Origin: a bacterium
GTDB lineage: Bacteria; SM23-81; DAOVCL01
Length of the DNA stretch: 38,641 bases
Reading direction: 5' to 3'
Assembly: GCA_029932675.1 (NCBI GenBank)
Contig: JAOZPP010000027.1
Location: 1 to 38,641 of the forward strand
The translations under genes were made by a program, and so were the position numbers. How positions within the stretch are numbered: position 1 is the stretch's first letter; the number at the start of each line of letters is the position of its first letter. Below, one piece after another: positions 24,838 to 32,169 of this stretch. Below the pieces are notes generated by a model that saw nothing but the letters and a program-made list of their open reading frames with translations, was not told where the DNA came from and ran no database searches.

Positions 24838-26031
24838 TTATTCTCTAGGCCAATTATCCTGAGCCAACTTTAATAATCTTCTGACAGTGGCTTCGCTTAC
24901 TCCCAACTTTTTCCCTATTTCCTCATTAGTGAGATTCTCATCCACAAATTTCATCCTTATAGCATCTTCTACCCTTTTGATCCGTTGCTGTGGCAAACCT
25001 TTCCTAACCAGCCCTTTCTTCACATAGTCAATTTTCTCCTCCAAAAGGAACTCTTCTGATAAAGGGATGGAGTCTTCTAAGTAGATAAATCTATGGTTTG
25101 TTATTTGCGTCTCTTCTTCCACTGTATCAAGAGAGACGAGCATTGGCTTATTCAGCTTCAAAAGCGCCTGTTTCATCCGCTTCAGGACCATCTTTGAAGA
25201 TGGTAACCATTTGGAACCATCACCAACCCATTCTTGACGGGTCATCCCTTTCCCGTCAACTCCATAAGGATAGCCTGCGGTATAGAAAAACCATTCCCGA
25301 AACAGGTCTTTAGCAGCTTCCTCATTATATTTCCTTTCGAGAGCAAATGTTATACCCATATTATGGAGCATCCCCATAACAGCCGCCTTGCTCTCCTCCC
25401 AGGCCATTTCGTAAGCCTCCTCCTTCTCTCTTCCAGTGCCCTCTCTTGCTTGCCAGAGAAGCCTTGAAGACAGAAGCTTATTGGCCCGAAGGTCCCAGAA
25501 GATTTCACCTTTACCGTTGGGATAGGTCAAAAAGGTTATATAGGGAAGCCCCATCTCTCTCCCTGCAAGCAAATAATACTTAACATTGGAGGCTGAAAGA
25601 TCAGAAAGATATATCGGGTCTCCTGGTTTAAGATCCCTGTTAGCCTGGATTATTGCAAGAACCTTCCCGTTCACTTCCTCATTTATTCTGATTGTCGGTT
25701 GGAGATCTCTAAAGTTATACCAGATTGCCTGGTAAGCAAATATTTTTGTTTCCCCAAATCCGGGGAGAGTGTGGGATATATAAGAGTCACCCAGAAGGGG
25801 GTTTGCATCTTCCCACCCCTTTTTTAAGCGCTGCTCAACATCTGCTTGTATAAAGTCCTTATAGGCACCAAGAGCTATTTGAATACCTACACTGTTTGCC
25901 TCCATAAAGTCCCTTCTATCTAAGCTATACCGCCCTACAATGGCTATCTCTGCCATTTCTCCCTTTTTAGGCTTGTTCGTTAGAAGACCAACGACCCTTT
26001 CCCAATTAGAATTTGTTATTCTCTTGTCCAT
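24838..26031 (-). CDS. Unknown protein with C-terminal HTH, possible element cargo
   Basis: 397 aa from ATG 26031 (AGAGG 5 nt upstream); ATG 26070 would give 410 aa but lacks a ribosome site. No N-terminal family is recognised: it begins MDKRITNSNWERVVGLLT and contains a mixed alpha/beta body with LAIIQANRDLKPGDPIYLSD and PYITFLTYPNGKGEIFWD. The C-terminal ~50 residues (RIKRVEDAIRMKFVDENLTNEEIGKKLGVSEATVRRLLK) are a clear helix-turn-helix. It has its own terminator and lies next to attR, the usual place for cargo. Role could be replication initiation, regulation or host interaction; I cannot decide. Confidence 0.65.
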   Translation of the reverse strand: MDKRITNSNWERVVGLLTNKPKKGEMAEIAIVGRYSLDRRDFMEANSVGIQIALGAYKDFIQADVEQRLKKGWEDANPLLGDSYISHTLPGFGETKIFAYQAIWYNFRDLQPTIRINEEVNGKVLAIIQANRDLKPGDPIYLSDLSASNVKYYLLAGREMGLPYITFLTYPNGKGEIFWDLRANKLLSSRLLWQAREGTGREKEEAYEMAWEESKAAVMGMLHNMGITFALERKYNEEAAKDLFREWFFYTAGYPYGVDGKGMTRQEWVGDGSKWLPSSKMVLKRMKQALLKLNKPMLVSLDTVEEETQITNHRFIYLEDSIPLSEEFLLEEKIDYVKKGLVRKGLPQQRIKRVEDAIRMKFVDENLTNEEIGKKLGVSEATVRRLLKLAQDNWPRE

Positions 26032-26070
26032 CTCCTCCTCTAAAAAGCAAATGGCGTCCAAACCTTTCAT

Positions 26071-26372
26071 TGTCTTGGCGGATCAACAACAGAAGATTCA
26101 AACGCCATTATAAAAGCCTGTGTCTCCGCCAGTGATTTTCCCTGACCAGGGGCCTCGGAGGTCAAATTGTGATAAGCCTCCGAAGCCCCTTAGTCTAAGC
26201 TGGTGAAACTGTCAAATGAAACTGGTGTCCATATAGTGTCCATAGAGGATCGAAATCCATCTAAAACCATCTAAGAAAATGTAAGAAAACTGACCCCCTG
26301 TTGTCAAGCCCAAATTTATGCAGGTCAACCAATTACCCTGAAGTTCAACAAGTTAGCCGAAAGCCCCTGATA
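26071..26372. other. Non-coding end region next to attR
   Basis: Holds an imperfect hairpin GGGGCcTCGGAGG / CCTCCGAaGCCCC (26149-26189), the right-hand GTGTCCA motif (26223-26242) and a tandem pair of CCATCTAA with a 10-bp period (26257-26274). The arrangement fits integrase and excisionase binding sites of an attachment region. Confidence 0.5.
26223..26242. repeat. GTGTCCA double motif, right copy
   Basis: Exact 20-base copy of 18368-18387, direct orientation, 130 bp inside attR. Confidence 0.6.
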
Positions 26373-26428
26373 GCTTTGAGGGGGCAGTGCCCGTATGGGT
26401 GTGGGGGTTCAAATCCCCCCTTCGGCAT
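26373..26428. repeat. attR: 56-bp direct repeat of the tRNA-Leu 3' part
   Basis: Identical to 18252-18307. Immediately downstream lies the terminator at 26439-26468, which was probably the original terminator of tRNA-Leu before integration. Confidence 0.95.
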
Positions 26429-26438
26429 AAAACCCATT

Positions 26439-26468
26439 GTGCCGTCAGGAGAGTAATCCTGACGGCAC
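26439..26468. terminator. 12-bp perfect hairpin, original tRNA-Leu or convergent terminator
   Basis: GTGCCGTCAGGA pairs with TCCTGACGGCAC around GAGTAA. ATTCTT follows on the plus strand and AATGGGTTTT on the minus strand, so it may serve both directions. Confidence 0.7.
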
Positions 26469-26508
26469 ATTCTTCTGCCAGCGGTTGGCTGGAATTCAGC
26501 TTTTGCCC

Positions 26509-28902
26509 CTATTTGAGCAGGATCATCCTCCGTGTCTCCATAAACCCTCCCGCTTGCAACCTGTAAAGATATACCCCTGAGCCCACATCCTTTGCATCCC
26601 AGGTTACAGCCTTATATCCAGGGGCTTGCTTCTCATCCACCAAGGTGACCACTTTCTCTCCCAAGATGTTGTAAACCTCCAGCCTGACATAGCAATCTTT
26701 AGGCAAGGTATACCTGATCTCCGTCATGGGGTTGAAGGGATTCGGGTAGTTCTGGGAGAGGGAAAAGCTCACAGGCAGTTCAACATTCCTATTGGCATAA
26801 ATGCCCGTAAATTTGCAACTGACCTCATCAGAGTACTCCCCTTCGTTCCCAGCAAAGTCAAAGGCAGAAATCCGATAGTAGTAAGTGCTGTCGTTGACAA
26901 CCTCTAAATCACTGTAAGCTGTATCTATGGTAGTCCCCAGCAGGTTTGAGCTATCTGGAGTGAAACCGCTTTCCCTCCCTCGATAAATGGCATAATAGCG
27001 GAAGTCCCCATCGGGGATTGCCCTCCAAATCAGATTTATGGAGGTATCCCCTGAGGCCACGGTTAGCCCTTGGGGCGCAGAGGGAGCAAGGTTGTCTACT
27101 GAATAGCCGCTGTCAGGCTTTGAATCCCAGAAGATGAATGGGTCAGAGGTGTGAGCAGAGACGAGGAAGTAGTGCCAGCCAGGTGTAGCTGAGCTCGAAT
27201 CGTATAGAGTCGGTGCCGTATAAGAGTAGTGGGCGAGATAGTGGGCTTGTTGGTTACCGATCCATTCCCAGTAAAAGGTTTTCCCTCCTTCCTTGATTAC
27301 CCGGTAGGCTGGGCCGTTGAAATCCGGGCCAACCTCGGCTGGTGAGATCTGCCTGGTCCCCTGGGGGATGAGTTTTCCATTAGGGAGGCTCCTCCAAATG
27401 GAATAATGGGTAACCACCTCCAGGGGAGAGATATCTGTGCCACTTCGAACCCAGCGGAGAGAAACTATCCCTCCCTGGTCATGAGGTACATCTCTGATGC
27501 TGGTGATTATCGGAAATTCACCAGTTACCCCATTGCTGAGGACCCTCTGGGCGTAGATGTCGCAGCCATGGCGATAGTCTTGCCAGGTGATGATTGCACC
27601 TCCGGCCCCGTCGGAGACAAGTTGGGGCTCTGATTGAGACCTAGCTGCGGTGCAGATAGGTACTCCATTGCTCTCCCACAGGACTGTGCCTGAGCCACTC
27701 ACCCTCTGAGCGTAGATGTGGTAGCCATGGCCGTTGCGATAGTCCTGCCAGGCAATGATTGCTCCACCGGTCCCGTCGGAGACAAGTTGAGGTTCTGATT
27801 GAGATCTGACTGCGGTGCAGATAGGTATCCCATTAGTGTCCCACAGAACTGTGCCTAAGGCATTCACCCTCTGGACGTAGATATCGTCATCATAGCCGTT
27901 GCGATGGTCTTGCCAGGTAATGATTGCTCCGCCGGTCCCGTCGGAGACAAGTTGAGGCTCTGATTGAGACCTAGCTGCGGTGCAGATGGATACTCCATTG
28001 GCGGTCCACAGAGGTGTGCCTGAGCCACTCACCCTTTGGGCATAAATATCGGCGGTGTCGCTGCGCTCATTGCTCCAGGTGATAATAGCACCCCCGGCCC
28101 CGTCAGAGATAAGTTGAGGATACCCTCCAAGTTTTGTGGAGATTGCCACTCCATTGGTATCCCATAAGATTGTGCCAGAGCTATCCACCCTTTGAGCGTA
28201 AATATGCGCAGTGTCGCTACGATGGTCATACCAAGTGACGATTGCACCTCCGGCCCCGTCAGGGATAAGTTGGGGATCTCTTTGATCCCTCGCTGCCGTG
28301 CAGATAGGTATTCCATTTCTCTCCCACAGAACTGTGCCTAAGCCACTCACCCTTTGGGCGTAAATATCGGCGGTATTGTCGCGATAGTCGCTCCAGGTAA
28401 TGATTGCACCTCCGGCCCCGTCAGGGATAAGTTGGGGATCTCCTTGATCCCTCGCTGCCGTGCAGATTGCTATCCCATTAGTTGTCCATCGCACTCTGCC
28501 CCAGGTATCTACCCTCTGGGCATAAATGTCCGCGGTGTCGCTGCGCTCATCGCGCCAAGTGATGATAGCCCCACCTGTCCCGTCAGGGATAAGTTGAGGA
28601 GAAGATTGCGTCCCTACTGCTGTGCAGATTGCTATTCCATTGGTATCCCACTGGATTATGCCCCAGGCATCTACCATTTGGACGTAGATGTCGCCGTAGC
28701 GATAAACATAGAGATAATCGCGCCAAGTGATGATAGCCCCACCTGTCCCGTCGGAGATAAGCTGGGGATATCCTTGATCCTCTGCTGCCGTGCAGATAGG
28801 TGTTCCACCCTCCATCCACTGAGCCAAGGAAACATTGGGTTGCCCCATAATCACCACTATTGCGATGAACGAAACAATCAAAAGCAAAAGAAATCGCGTC
28901 AT
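26509..28902 (-). CDS. Secreted repeat protein with FN3 and T9SS-like tail
   Basis: 797 aa. A signal peptide (FLLLLIVSFIAIVVIMGQPNVSLA) is followed by eight copies of a ~45-50-residue repeat built on ICTA..Q..PQL.SDG.GGAIITW.D.R...DIYAQRV...G..LW..NG (residues ~30-460), probably a beta-propeller or beta-sandwich array. A region with a YSIWRSLPNG block, an FN3-like domain (APSAPQGLTVASGDTSINLIW) and a C-terminal sorting tail (NYPNPFNPMTEIRYTLP ... RRMILLK) follow. Probably exported to the cell surface. No catalytic motif is seen, so a binding or structural role is likely. The repeats are well conserved in DNA. Coupled to a small upstream ORF. Confidence 0.85.
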   Translation of the reverse strand: MTRFLLLLIVSFIAIVVIMGQPNVSLAQWMEGGTPICTAAEDQGYPQLISDGTGGAIITWRDYLYVYRYGDIYVQMVDAWGIIQWDTNGIAICTAVGTQSSPQLIPDGTGGAIITWRDERSDTADIYAQRVDTWGRVRWTTNGIAICTAARDQGDPQLIPDGAGGAIITWSDYRDNTADIYAQRVSGLGTVLWERNGIPICTAARDQRDPQLIPDGAGGAIVTWYDHRSDTAHIYAQRVDSSGTILWDTNGVAISTKLGGYPQLISDGAGGAIITWSNERSDTADIYAQRVSGSGTPLWTANGVSICTAARSQSEPQLVSDGTGGAIITWQDHRNGYDDDIYVQRVNALGTVLWDTNGIPICTAVRSQSEPQLVSDGTGGAIIAWQDYRNGHGYHIYAQRVSGSGTVLWESNGVPICTAARSQSEPQLVSDGAGGAIITWQDYRHGCDIYAQRVLSNGVTGEFPIITSIRDVPHDQGGIVSLRWVRSGTDISPLEVVTHYSIWRSLPNGKLIPQGTRQISPAEVGPDFNGPAYRVIKEGGKTFYWEWIGNQQAHYLAHYSYTAPTLYDSSSATPGWHYFLVSAHTSDPFIFWDSKPDSGYSVDNLAPSAPQGLTVASGDTSINLIWRAIPDGDFRYYAIYRGRESGFTPDSSNLLGTTIDTAYSDLEVVNDSTYYYRISAFDFAGNEGEYSDEVSCKFTGIYANRNVELPVSFSLSQNYPNPFNPMTEIRYTLPKDCYVRLEVYNILGEKVVTLVDEKQAPGYKAVTWDAKDVGSGVYLYRLQAGGFMETRRMILLK

Positions 28903-29006
28903 GAGTAACCCTCCTTGAATTTCACCGTATCGGCAATGGCTGATTGCAGGCCGAGGCCAAGCAGAAACACCATTGCGGCTGCCAAACCAACTTTCATTTT
29001 GCTCAT
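28899..29006 (-). CDS. 35-residue signal-peptide ORF translationally coupled to the repeat protein
   Basis: ATG 29006 with AAGGGGAGAAG in front; the product is MSKMKVGLAAAMVFLLG followed by LGLQSAIADTVKFKEGYS. It is a signal peptide with an AxA-like cleavage site and only ~10 residues after it. Its TGA overlaps the ATG of the next gene (ATGA). It may be a decayed or frameshifted beginning of an earlier secreted protein, a leader that couples translation, or a tiny secreted peptide. An ATG at 29102 in frame is rejected for lack of a ribosome site. Confidence 0.5.
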   Translation of the reverse strand: MSKMKVGLAAAMVFLLGLGLQSAIADTVKFKEGYS

Positions 29007-29438
29007 CTTCTCCCCTTTCTTTTTTGGGTTATCTATTCGACCTTTTAGCCTCACTTGGGTAATATTATCCTTTGACTTTGTTTTTGCCCATAGTTTTGTC
29101 ACATCTAACTTGCTTTATTTATAGCTGCTTAGGATATAGACATCGGTATTTTTGTCCAAAGATTTGTCAGAGTTTTGACCTTTCTACCAAATCAGCGAAT
29201 AAAGCAAATGGCGTTCAAACCTCCTATATTTTAGAGTGATCTCTTCCTCTATCTCAACTTACTTCCAAAACACCGAATTAACTCCTCAGACGGCTTACCA
29301 CGTTCACCGTTCGTCCTAGCGTGCTTTCTGGATGGGCAAACTTTCATCAAGATCACCGAGCGACTGTACCCTTCGTAACCTGAGCTACCATAGCCATAGT
29401 ACTCTCCATAAATTTATAGCCTCACAACTCATGGGTCC
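29007..29438. other. Intergenic region between the secreted protein and the cassette array
   Basis: 430 bp without a supported gene. It carries GCAAATGGCGTTCAAACCT (about 29204-29222), which nearly repeats the sequence at 26048-26065 inside the element's unknown gene, and probably the promoter for the 29006 unit (GATAATATT near 29063). No RNA gene recognised. Confidence 0.4.
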
Positions 29439-29525
29439 GCCTAACGTTTGGTTACCGCAGCACAAAACGCAAGGGGGGAAACTCACAGCGGATTAGACGT
29501 CCGTGTGTTACTTCTATTGTTATGC
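29439..29525 (-). repeat. attC-like site B (weak pairing)
   Basis: On the minus strand it begins GCATAAC and ends GTTAGGC, the inverse-core and core boxes of integron attC sites; GTTAGGC fits GTTRRRY. An inner CCGC/GCGG can pair, but the arms next to the boxes are poorly complementary. The final codons of the HEPN gene run into it, as is usual for gene cassettes. Confidence 0.45.
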
Positions 29526-30826
29526 ATTTTTCTCAGATCTTCTTGCAAGAGTTTTAATTCTTCTTGAATGACCCTATGACACATCCTTTGGAGTTTTGAA
29601 AATAATTCCCTCTCGCGATAAGTAAGACGACTTTTCCCTCTATGGACAATCTTTGATCGGATTCCATATATTTCTTTAAAATCGTCAAGTATCTCTGATC
29701 TCTGACTGTGGCTTTTTCCTATTAGATATGCACACCTATTTCCCAATAGCTCCCCAATCCCTATTTGGTCAGAAACGGCTTTTTCACCAAGGAGTATCTC
29801 GAGAGCAACAACCGTTTGAACAAAGGAAAGAAGCTCATTCTTGCCGCTATGGCTATCAAACAACCATTGGGACGCTAATCTGATTTTTTCTGCCTTTTCT
29901 GAATTGGAGAAAACTGATTTTATTTCTTTTAATCGCGCTTTTGCCCAAGTAGACTTTTTTGAGTTAGTGTCTAGCTGACCATTAAAATCGTGAAAAACCA
30001 AGTCGTTGAATGTGCTAGAAATATCACTATCTAGCTTCTTTGCACTGTCAACAATCCATCGCTTATCAATTTCACGATGTACAAAGAACTTAGCCTTTGG
30101 TGGTGTCGGGCGGTATTTATAATTTATCTTGAACAACCTTAAAGCAATGCCAAGACCGCAAAAAGATTTTAACGTTGATTTTGCTCGCTCAACGGTATAA
30201 GTTTCTCCGTATTTACCAACGAAACCATCGGCCTCGATCTGTAAATAACTGGAGCTTCTGTCCCATTGGGGCGGGCTGAACATAGAAGGTAGCCCCAATT
30301 CACCAAAAAGCGAACGATCTCTGGCTTCTATGCCTGACCGCAACGGATATGATTTCTCAAAATCTTCATTAGGTCTAATGAGCCTGAGAGAATCTGATAA
30401 CTGATAGCAACCAATTAGGTCGGCAAATAGGGTGGAAAGCTCATTCCCAAATTTAATCGTGAAAGAATACTTCCATGGAAGGGTATCGAATTCGTCTACG
30501 AGGCGCTTAGCTGTTAATCTAGGGTTTTCGTACCCTTCGATTTCAATAAGTTTTAACTCTTTCGTTTCGGGGTCATATTCTTGACGTTCGTACAGTTCTT
30601 TAGATAGCGATTCATAGACAAAATCAAAAATAGGAGATTCGCTAATATATTGATTTAGTTTTTCCCTAATGCCACCTTGATTTGGAATTACTTTCTCGGC
30701 AAGTAGAAGCGGCATCGCTGATCTGCCATCTAAGAACATTCGATTGTTGACCGAAAGGTTCGGCAATTGCTCAGCAATGACTTCTACAAGCCGTTCTTTG
30801 CATTTGTTGTGAAGCTTTATACCCAT
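29483..30826 (-). CDS. Apea-like HEPN-domain protein
   Basis: 447 aa. The C-terminal ~130 residues have the helical HEPN layout: RLASQWLFDSHSG, NELLSFVQTVVALEILLG, ELLGNRCAYLIGKS and the signature R390-SKIV-H395 (IRSKIVHRGK), an Rx4H motif typical of HEPN ribonucleases. The first ~300 residues match nothing I know. HEPN proteins of this kind are RNases in toxin-antitoxin and anti-phage systems. The gene starts 22 bp after attC-like site A and ends within site B, without a Shine-Dalgarno sequence, as expected of an integron-type cassette. Base composition is more AT-rich than the housekeeping operon. Confidence 0.65.
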   Translation of the reverse strand: MGIKLHNKCKERLVEVIAEQLPNLSVNNRMFLDGRSAMPLLLAEKVIPNQGGIREKLNQYISESPIFDFVYESLSKELYERQEYDPETKELKLIEIEGYENPRLTAKRLVDEFDTLPWKYSFTIKFGNELSTLFADLIGCYQLSDSLRLIRPNEDFEKSYPLRSGIEARDRSLFGELGLPSMFSPPQWDRSSSYLQIEADGFVGKYGETYTVERAKSTLKSFCGLGIALRLFKINYKYRPTPPKAKFFVHREIDKRWIVDSAKKLDSDISSTFNDLVFHDFNGQLDTNSKKSTWAKARLKEIKSVFSNSEKAEKIRLASQWLFDSHSGKNELLSFVQTVVALEILLGEKAVSDQIGIGELLGNRCAYLIGKSHSQRSEILDDFKEIYGIRSKIVHRGKSRLTYRERELFSKLQRMCHRVIQEELKLLQEDLRKMHNNRSNTRTSNPL

Positions 30827-30848
30827 GTTAGATCGTCAATTTTTAAAT

Positions 30849-30923
30849 GCCTAACGACCAAGCTCACTTGCCGCTGTGGAGCGACAGCGGAATGGCGATT
30901 AGGAGTAGAGCACCTTGTTATGC
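30849..30923 (-). repeat. attC-like site A between two cassettes
   Basis: 75 bp. Minus strand: GCATAAC ... GTTAGGC at the ends, GGTGCTC and GAGCTTGG as inner arms (GCTC/GAGC pair), and a central CCGCTGT/ACAGCGG stem of 7 bp. This is the layout of an integron attC recombination site, oriented as the end of the nuclease cassette. Confidence 0.6.
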
Positions 30924-30926
30924 TTC

Positions 30927-31718
30927 TCAGTTTGTTGATGCTAAAATTGCGGCGGCCTTTGCATCTTCATCAATTACTGCGACAAATTTTTCAAGCTGGC
31001 TGAACTCAACGAAATCCAATAAGAAATACTCATTCCGCCTCTTGCCCTGCCTGTCGATGTACGCATATCGTACCTCAAGCTGGAAGTTTTCTTTTATCGG
31101 CTTTGGCTCTGATTCCGTATAAAAATCAACGGAATAGATTTTATCAAGCGAGTTGCAGACTACTACCGGAAACTGCATTATTGCTTGTAGACCCATTTGG
31201 GATTTCTTGAGTTCCGGTACCGAAACCGGTAGACCACGCATAGATACCATAGCGCTCAGAACTTGGTTCAGCGCCTTGTAGAATGGATCGTTCTCTGGAG
31301 CTTTGTTCGTACTGGTTGCGAACAGTTTCGCCACTTTAGAGTTTTGTGCTAATAAGTAGTGGTGGTGTTTGTCGGTATATTTATTGTTTGGTTGGAAAGG
31401 ACCGGTGGAACATACGAGGTCTTGTGCGGATTCGTGGTCTTTCTCGGCGAACCAAAATACCGAATGCTGTGAGACATACTTACACTCAATAAATAGGCGC
31501 ACGGCGATATGCCCCATTTGGTTTTTAAACCTGTCTTTTACTGGCCAGAGCTTCTCCGCCACCAAATCTATTTCACGGGCTTTGTTCTGTGCCTGATCCA
31601 TATAGTAGGGGCTTACAACGATGTGCCAACCGTTAGTAGAGAACCAACGTGCCACTTTTGCGTGGAAATTGTTGCCACTGTTTTTTATTAGTTTAGTTAT
31701 CTCGTCGGGCACAGCCAT
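30927..31718 (-). CDS. PD-(D/E)XK nuclease-like protein
   Basis: 263 aa from ATG 31718 (GGGAG 8 nt upstream; ATG 31736 has none). Near the N-terminus FHAKVARWFSTNGWHIVVSPYY is the helix-strand opening, then NKAREIDLVAEK and VRLFIECKYV supply Asp51, Glu78 and Lys80: the D...ExK core of restriction-type nucleases. The C-terminal half is alpha/beta with no named domain. Genes like this are frequent cargo of integrons and defence islands. It ends 3 bp before attC-like site A, in the same orientation as the HEPN gene. Confidence 0.7.
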   Translation of the reverse strand: MAVPDEITKLIKNSGNNFHAKVARWFSTNGWHIVVSPYYMDQAQNKAREIDLVAEKLWPVKDRFKNQMGHIAVRLFIECKYVSQHSVFWFAEKDHESAQDLVCSTGPFQPNNKYTDKHHHYLLAQNSKVAKLFATSTNKAPENDPFYKALNQVLSAMVSMRGLPVSVPELKKSQMGLQAIMQFPVVVCNSLDKIYSVDFYTESEPKPIKENFQLEVRYAYIDRQGKRRNEYFLLDFVEFSQLEKFVAVIDEDAKAAAILASTN

Positions 31719-32169
31719 AACCTCGTCTCCCTGCATATGAAATATAGCTCCGATTTATATGATTTCCATATATGAACCTTGGATCCGGCCATCTTGCAGT
31801 GTAAGGATCCGTATCATTTCTAAAGATTGGATGTAGGAAGAGCTGGCGTTGCAGAACAGCACAATTAGAGATGGATTTATCTATGGGGTTTCCGCGTAAC
31901 ACCTTTGGTCTTGACTGGGTAACAGTAGGAAAGTTGGGAACAGCAGTGGAGGAAGTGCTTTAACTTGCGTCTGCGTAAGATCATCTTTCTCATAACTACA
32001 CACCAATATAACCACTCAGAAAACCTCCGTCAAGGGAGTTTTGGGGGGGATAATATGGCCAAAATCCTCAGGTTCTTTCTCTCTGAAGGAGCCAACAAAA
32101 GAGGGAGGAGCCTATTTACTCTCCCCCCTTTTCAGGTTTTGGATGCTGAATCAAGTAGGCCATTTGACC
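31719..32169. other. Intergenic region, no supported gene
   Basis: 450 bp. A minus-strand frame of ~70 codons (31693-31902) has no ribosome site and low-complexity content, so it is left out. GGATCC occurs twice near 31780-31810. A weak terminator-like hairpin (GAGGGAGGAG / CTCTCCCCCC, about 32100-32130) follows the stop of the PKD gene on the minus strand, ending in TTTT. No third attC-like site is visible. Confidence 0.4.

Larger units (their letters stand above)
18252..26428. mobile_element. Integrative element in the tRNA-Leu 3' end (8.2 kb)
   Basis: It is bounded by perfect 56-bp direct repeats (18252-18307 and 26373-26428) that reproduce the 3' two-thirds of tRNA-Leu. All supported genes lie on the minus strand. 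Next to attL is the tyrosine integrase; further in are an excisionase-like protein, replication-type proteins (MCM/AAA-like ATPase, CHC2 zinc finger, PC4-type ssDNA binder), a terminase-small-subunit-like HTH protein and unknowns. I see no capsid, portal, relaxase or type IV secretion gene, so it looks like a satellite-type or mobilisable island that relies on a helper. Confidence 0.93.

Noticed and set aside
27530-28830. Regularly spaced repeats that could suggest a CRISPR array or tandem non-coding repeat
   Set aside because: They are in frame with one long gene and encode a degenerate protein repeat; there are no short constant repeats with unique spacers.
31888-31900. GCGTAAC as a possible third attC box upstream of the nuclease gene
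   Set aside because: It does not satisfy RYYYAAC, and no paired core box or stem lies near it.
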